NCBI RefSeq assembly: GCF_020085105.1
Contig: NC_058061.1
Coordinates: forward strand, 7,349,284 to 7,413,283
Source: Siniperca chuatsi
Lineage: Eukaryota; Chordata; Actinopteri; Centrarchiformes; Sinipercidae
Direction of reading: 5' to 3'
Length of the DNA stretch: 64,000 nucleotides
Part shown: positions 61,601-64,000 of the stretch, piece after piece
Layout of the letters: every line of letters starts with the position of its first letter
Position numbering within the stretch: position 1 is the first letter of the stretch
The notes under the pieces: model-generated
Database searches by the model: none
The model's input: the letters and a program-made list of their open reading frames with translations, nothing else
Told to the model about the DNA's origin: nothing
Position numbers and translations under genes: made by a program

Positions 61601-63484
61601 GTTTGTCCTCTCCTCTTCTTCCCTGTCTATGTGTGTGCGCTTTGTGTGTACTCGTGTGTGGGTGTGCGCATACTTGCATTATTGTATGTTTGTGTGCCGC
61701 ACAGCCACTGCCGCCTTCCCTCTAGCGACCCCTCAGGCACCTCGGATCATCACAGGCCCGACACCCGTCCTGCCTCCCAGCCTGCGCAACCCTGCCCCCG
61801 TCAACACGCCGACCCTCATGCCTCTGATCCGTCAGATCCAGAGCTCAGCCCTCGTGCAGGGCGGCAATCCGCACCCAGCGCTGGTGCAGCAAGGGCCCGA
61901 ATCCGGAATCATCTACACGCCCTACGAGTATCCTTACACACTCACGCCCTCCATATTGGAATACCCGATTGACTCAACTGGAGTTTTAGGTATTTAGAAA
62001 TCAAACGTTCATCACTTTCATACATAGTCAATGGATGTATTATGAGAACTGGATACTGGACTCCAATGAAAGCTGTTCACCAATCGCATACGCCAAAAAA
62101 CCTTTCCATTTGTGTCTCTGTCCCTGGCCCCACCCGCTTGTCCCATAGACTTTACATTGAGATGACATCTCACACAGAAAAATAGCATTTCTAGACTCTA
62201 AGAAAGATTTACAAATATTAAACTTTCATGGTCTACAAATTCATAATACAAAGAGTCATAATTGGTCTTGTTTTGTTGTTCGTCAACAGTCTTATATATG
62301 GAAGTTTATCTGTAAAATGCTTTTTGCGCCACAGTAAAGTTCTGCACTGGCATTGGTCGGGCTTGGCTTGTACCTACGTCTATAACGGTGTGTTCAGACA
62401 GAAAGCAAAGCATTGTTTGCAAATCTGACCGCATGACTTTTTGTGCAGCCTGTTTATTCACCCCAAACAGCCAGTGTACCAACTGTACAGATGTTAGCTG
62501 TAAGCTAGCGAGCCACAGACGCACCAACCATCTCTCTCTGTGTGTCTGTGACTCTTTCTGTTCTTTCTCTCCAGTCTCTCTCCTTTTACATCTTGTCTGT
62601 GTATGTTTATGAAGCAGATTCATAAAGCACTTGGAATAAGCGCAAATTTTTCGCTCAAATTGAAACATTTCCAACTTACACAGACGCACGTTTGCATTAA
62701 TTTGTGCCGCACAGGCGAATTTGTGTGTAATCGCGTCTTTGCATTGGCTTTGTATTCAATCTCGCTGCCTCTAAAATTCACGTTCTGTTTGAACACACAG
62801 TAAGTGTTGACTTGACTGAGCCAAACAGTCTATACACTTAACCTGTCTTGTACTGCCAAATTTGAGAACCAAATTTAATCCATTACTAACTAGTAGCTCA
62901 CCGGGCTAAAGCAACACATGGGCTACCCTCTGTCACACATATTTATTTCACTTTTATACATTATCTCTTTTATAAGTGAGACCTGGCTTAAATGGCAGTG
63001 TGGAGAAGTTAACACAGTCACATAAAAGCACTCACAAGATTAATTTACAACATTCACATAAAGCACAATAAGACAGGACCTGAGAGACATGAAAAAGAGA
63101 AGCTTGACCTCCCACTGGGAAGTGTGTATCTACTTGCAATACATGACATGCATGGAGGCAGAGGATAGTTACTGTTGAATTTCTTTACAGTTTACAAAAT
63201 AACCAAACCCAAGCCAAGCCCGAAGCTTTACATGACTTAACGGCACGATGTGACTAAAAACCCGATATTGTGTGTTATTGTCAGGTTAGGTGGCAGAACT
63301 CGAGGCCACGGGGGATTTTTTTTTGTTGCAGTACCACGGTTTGCCACTGGGACAAATTGGCAGCCATATCCAGCTCTTGTAATACATCCACAACAAATAT
63401 TGATGCATGCAGATGCTCATTGCTGGGCTAACAGTCCCTTCTCCCTGTGTTTTTGCAGGTATGGCTTTCCCAACCAAAGGCTAA
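49810..63484 (+). CDS. qki: Quaking-family STAR RNA-binding protein (QKI)
   Basis: QKI binds ACUAA-containing RNA as a dimer and controls splicing, stability and translation, notably in glia, muscle and vessels. Coding exons: 49810-49951, 52516-52664, 53877-53993, 60004-60147, 61393-61480, 61705-61989 and 63459-63484. All junctions are in frame, giving 316 codons plus stop (human QKI-6 has 319). Residues about 10-80 are the QUA1 dimerisation region ([23 protein letters not shown]). KH domain from about 85, with the GPRG loop at 106-109 ([16 protein letters not shown]). QUA2 is near 182-212 ([19 protein letters not shown]). The tail is Pro/Ala-rich, then [19 protein letters not shown]. It ends GMAFPTKG, the cytoplasmic QKI-6-type terminus. 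It is more diverged than the fish qkia/qki2 proteins I remember ([19 protein letters not shown] in place of the usual linker), so it may be a third paralogue (qkib); unproven. Confidence 0.93.
50349..50430. repeat. Compound (CT)n(CA)n microsatellite
   Basis: About 19 CT units run directly into about 21 CA units without interruption. Confidence 0.95.
52291..52324. repeat. Perfect 16-bp-arm palindrome
   Basis: aatgctttgtaatcag, then tc, then ctgattacaaagcatt: exact reverse-complement arms with a 2-base centre. A second perfect hairpin (gtgtgtgtt, g, aacacacac; 52262-52280) is only 10 bases to its left. Confidence 0.9.
52665..53876 (+). other. qki intron 2
   Basis: A 1.2-kb GT-AG intron with CA-rich stretches (53280-53320, about 53583-53598). 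Open frames here are repeat-derived. No gene. Confidence 0.8.
54127..54656. mobile_element. Fold-back element, copy C
   Basis: Opens with aaggaatagttcgacatttt and closes with caaaatttcaaactattc. The arms hold attagcttagcttagcataa and atgctaagctaagctaacc. Same family as 18855-19375 and about the same length (530 bases). Confidence 0.8.
55294..55400. repeat. (TATC)n/(TGTC)n tetranucleotide array
   Basis: Starts as pure TATC units, then changes to TGTC units, with a few TATT/TTTC variants. Translating it gives Leu-Ser-Ile-Tyr-type runs, which explains the long repetitive open frames. Confidence 0.9.
55611..55670. repeat. (GA)n(CA)n compound microsatellite
   Basis: About 18 GA units followed by CA units with occasional GACA. 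It explains the Arg/Glu- and Thr/His-repeat open frames here. Confidence 0.9.
55971..56796. mobile_element. Fold-back element, copy D, left half (interrupted)
   Basis: Opens with ggttcaacattttgggaaat and includes aaagactggaagcag and agctagcctggct. A segment of about 480 bases foreign to the family (about 56175-56655) interrupts it. Family sequence resumes with aaaaccacaacttgtcattt and aggtggattttgtaaccat, then stops at about 56796, where LINE sequence begins. Confidence 0.7.
56797..59318 (+). mobile_element. L2/CR1-type LINE, degenerate, with ORF1 and ORF2 remnants
   Basis: An ORF1-like start at 56924 encodes a Gln/Leu-rich coiled-coil-like segment ([13 protein letters not shown]). After frameshifts an SGNH-esterase-like block follows (about 57660-57895), with [18 protein letters not shown] and [12 protein letters not shown]2 remains are an endonuclease N terminus ([20 protein letters not shown]; about 58110-58330) joined directly to reverse transcriptase ([40 protein letters not shown], the YADDTKLYF catalytic motif) and the C terminus ([15 protein letters not shown]). 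Most of the endonuclease is deleted and several frameshifts and stops are present, so it is dead. It ends in (ATT)n, the usual L2/CR1 tail. Orientation matches qki. Confidence 0.85.
59319..59460. mobile_element. Fold-back element, copy D, right half
   Basis: Directly after the LINE tail, family sequence resumes: ggctgttt, cagtctttatgctaagctaa, gctaaccgtctcctggctgt and agcttcatatttagcag. It supplies the right arm missing from 55971-56796. Confidence 0.75.
60148..61392 (+). other. qki intron 4
   Basis: A 1.2-kb GT-AG intron with a TG run (60279-60301), a T tract (about 60545-60560) and a CTCF-like ccagcaggggga at 60856-60867. No gene. Confidence 0.8.
61990..63458 (+). other. qki last intron
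   Basis: A 1.5-kb GT-AG intron containing an inverted-end element (62388-62798) and an ACTAAC at 62884-62889. I looked for QKI-5- or QKI-7-type terminal coding exons here and saw none. Retaining the intron would end the protein after one extra residue (GVLG then Ile and TAG). Confidence 0.75.
62388..62798. mobile_element. MITE with 16-bp inverted ends in the last qki intron
   Basis: The left end gtgtgttcagacagaa and right end ttctgtttgaacacac are reverse complements with one mismatch. The interior (about 380 bases) includes gcgcaaatttttcgct-like motifs and no transposase frame. Confidence 0.7.
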
Positions 63485-64000
63485 GCGATAGCAACCCTTC
63501 CTAGCACACACACGGACTGGCTTGCAGAGACACCCCCCCAACATACTTTTCAAACAGAGCAAACACTCAACGTTTGCTCATACTTTAGGATGACAGATTC
63601 CTCGACAGTCATTCTGTAGTCAAGTGTCCATTCCTGTTCATTTCCTCTTTGTATTAGCAGACTAGTGTTGTGGTGTGACAGCTATTTAACTTTTTTTAAT
63701 AGTTCAGCTTCCGCTTGTAACTTTAACACATTTTAGTGACTCCCATAGATATTTTAGCGCTGCTGTTTGTGATTTAATATATGTTAACGCTTATTTTAAT
63801 CACAGAGCTATAGAGTGACTTTGCTTACAGCTGATGTTGAATCTACTAGTGAAGCTTAGTGAGAAATTAGTGGTTTGGATTAATATTTTCTTTCGAGAAC
63901 AGAAGACCACAAAACAACAACAATTCTGTCTCTTAGAAGCGAGATGTTTTTACTTATTTTCACCCTCAGCCTTGAACTTAAATTGTAAATTCCTGGTTTC
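63485..64000 (+). other. qki 3' UTR (start)
   Basis: Non-coding sequence after the QKI-6-type stop runs to the window edge. I saw no AATAAA in it, so the transcript or further alternative terminal exons probably continue beyond the window. Confidence 0.6.

Noticed and set aside
1-64000. CRISPR arrays, rRNA, tRNA and bacterial-type operons
   Set aside because: I saw no regularly spaced direct repeats with unique spacers, no tRNA- or rRNA-like sequence that I could recognise by eye, and no compact multi-gene strand runs. The repeats present are eukaryotic microsatellites and transposons. A tRNAscan/Infernal search would be the decisive check for small RNAs.

Overview
The window is nuclear DNA from a ray-finned fish, most likely a teleost. 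The evidence is vertebrate genes split by GT-AG introns, long (TG)n/(CA)n microsatellites, and several repeat families I recognise as typical of fish genomes (AT-rich fold-back elements, short terminal-inverted-repeat elements, an L2/CR1-type LINE). There are no prokaryotic features and no CRISPR. I reconstructed six protein-coding genes exon by exon; each gives an uninterrupted reading frame across all its splice junctions.

Layout. 1-3.6 kb is repeat-rich DNA upstream of gna13, with a CTCF-like site near its right end. 3.68-15.2 kb (+) is gna13, the G-protein alpha-13 subunit (5 exons, 377 aa, long 3' UTR). 16.4-19.7 kb (+) is an mtnap1 (C17orf80)-like gene (5 exons, 456 aa): an N-terminal zinc finger, a long low-complexity middle, and a C-terminal segment that closely matches mitochondrial ATP synthase subunit f. 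23.8-30.5 kb (-) is bicral, a GBAF/ncBAF chromatin-remodelling subunit (11 coding exons, 807 aa, plus two proposed 5' non-coding exons). 31.77-32.82 kb (+) is the single-exon tbcc (tubulin cofactor C, 347 aa). 36.39-42.45 kb (+) is prph2, the photoreceptor-disc tetraspanin (3 exons, 344 aa). 49.8-63.5 kb (+) is a quaking/QKI-family STAR RNA-binding protein (7 coding exons, 316 aa, ending in the QKI-6-type tail).

The genes are not one pathway. bicral-tbcc-prph2 keep the order and relative orientation I know from human 6p21.1. gna13 and mtnap1 are both on human 17q, and QKI is on 6q, so the window joins at least two ancestral blocks. The boundary lies in the gene-free 19.7-23.8 kb, where mtnap1 and bicral converge.

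The 43.5-49.2 kb intergenic DNA and the large qki introns hold most of the mobile DNA. The clearest case is a LINE with RT, endonuclease and esterase-like ORF1 remnants, inserted inside an older fold-back element in qki intron 3. The most interesting coding observation is the mtnap1 protein with its ATP-synthase-subunit-f-like C terminus.
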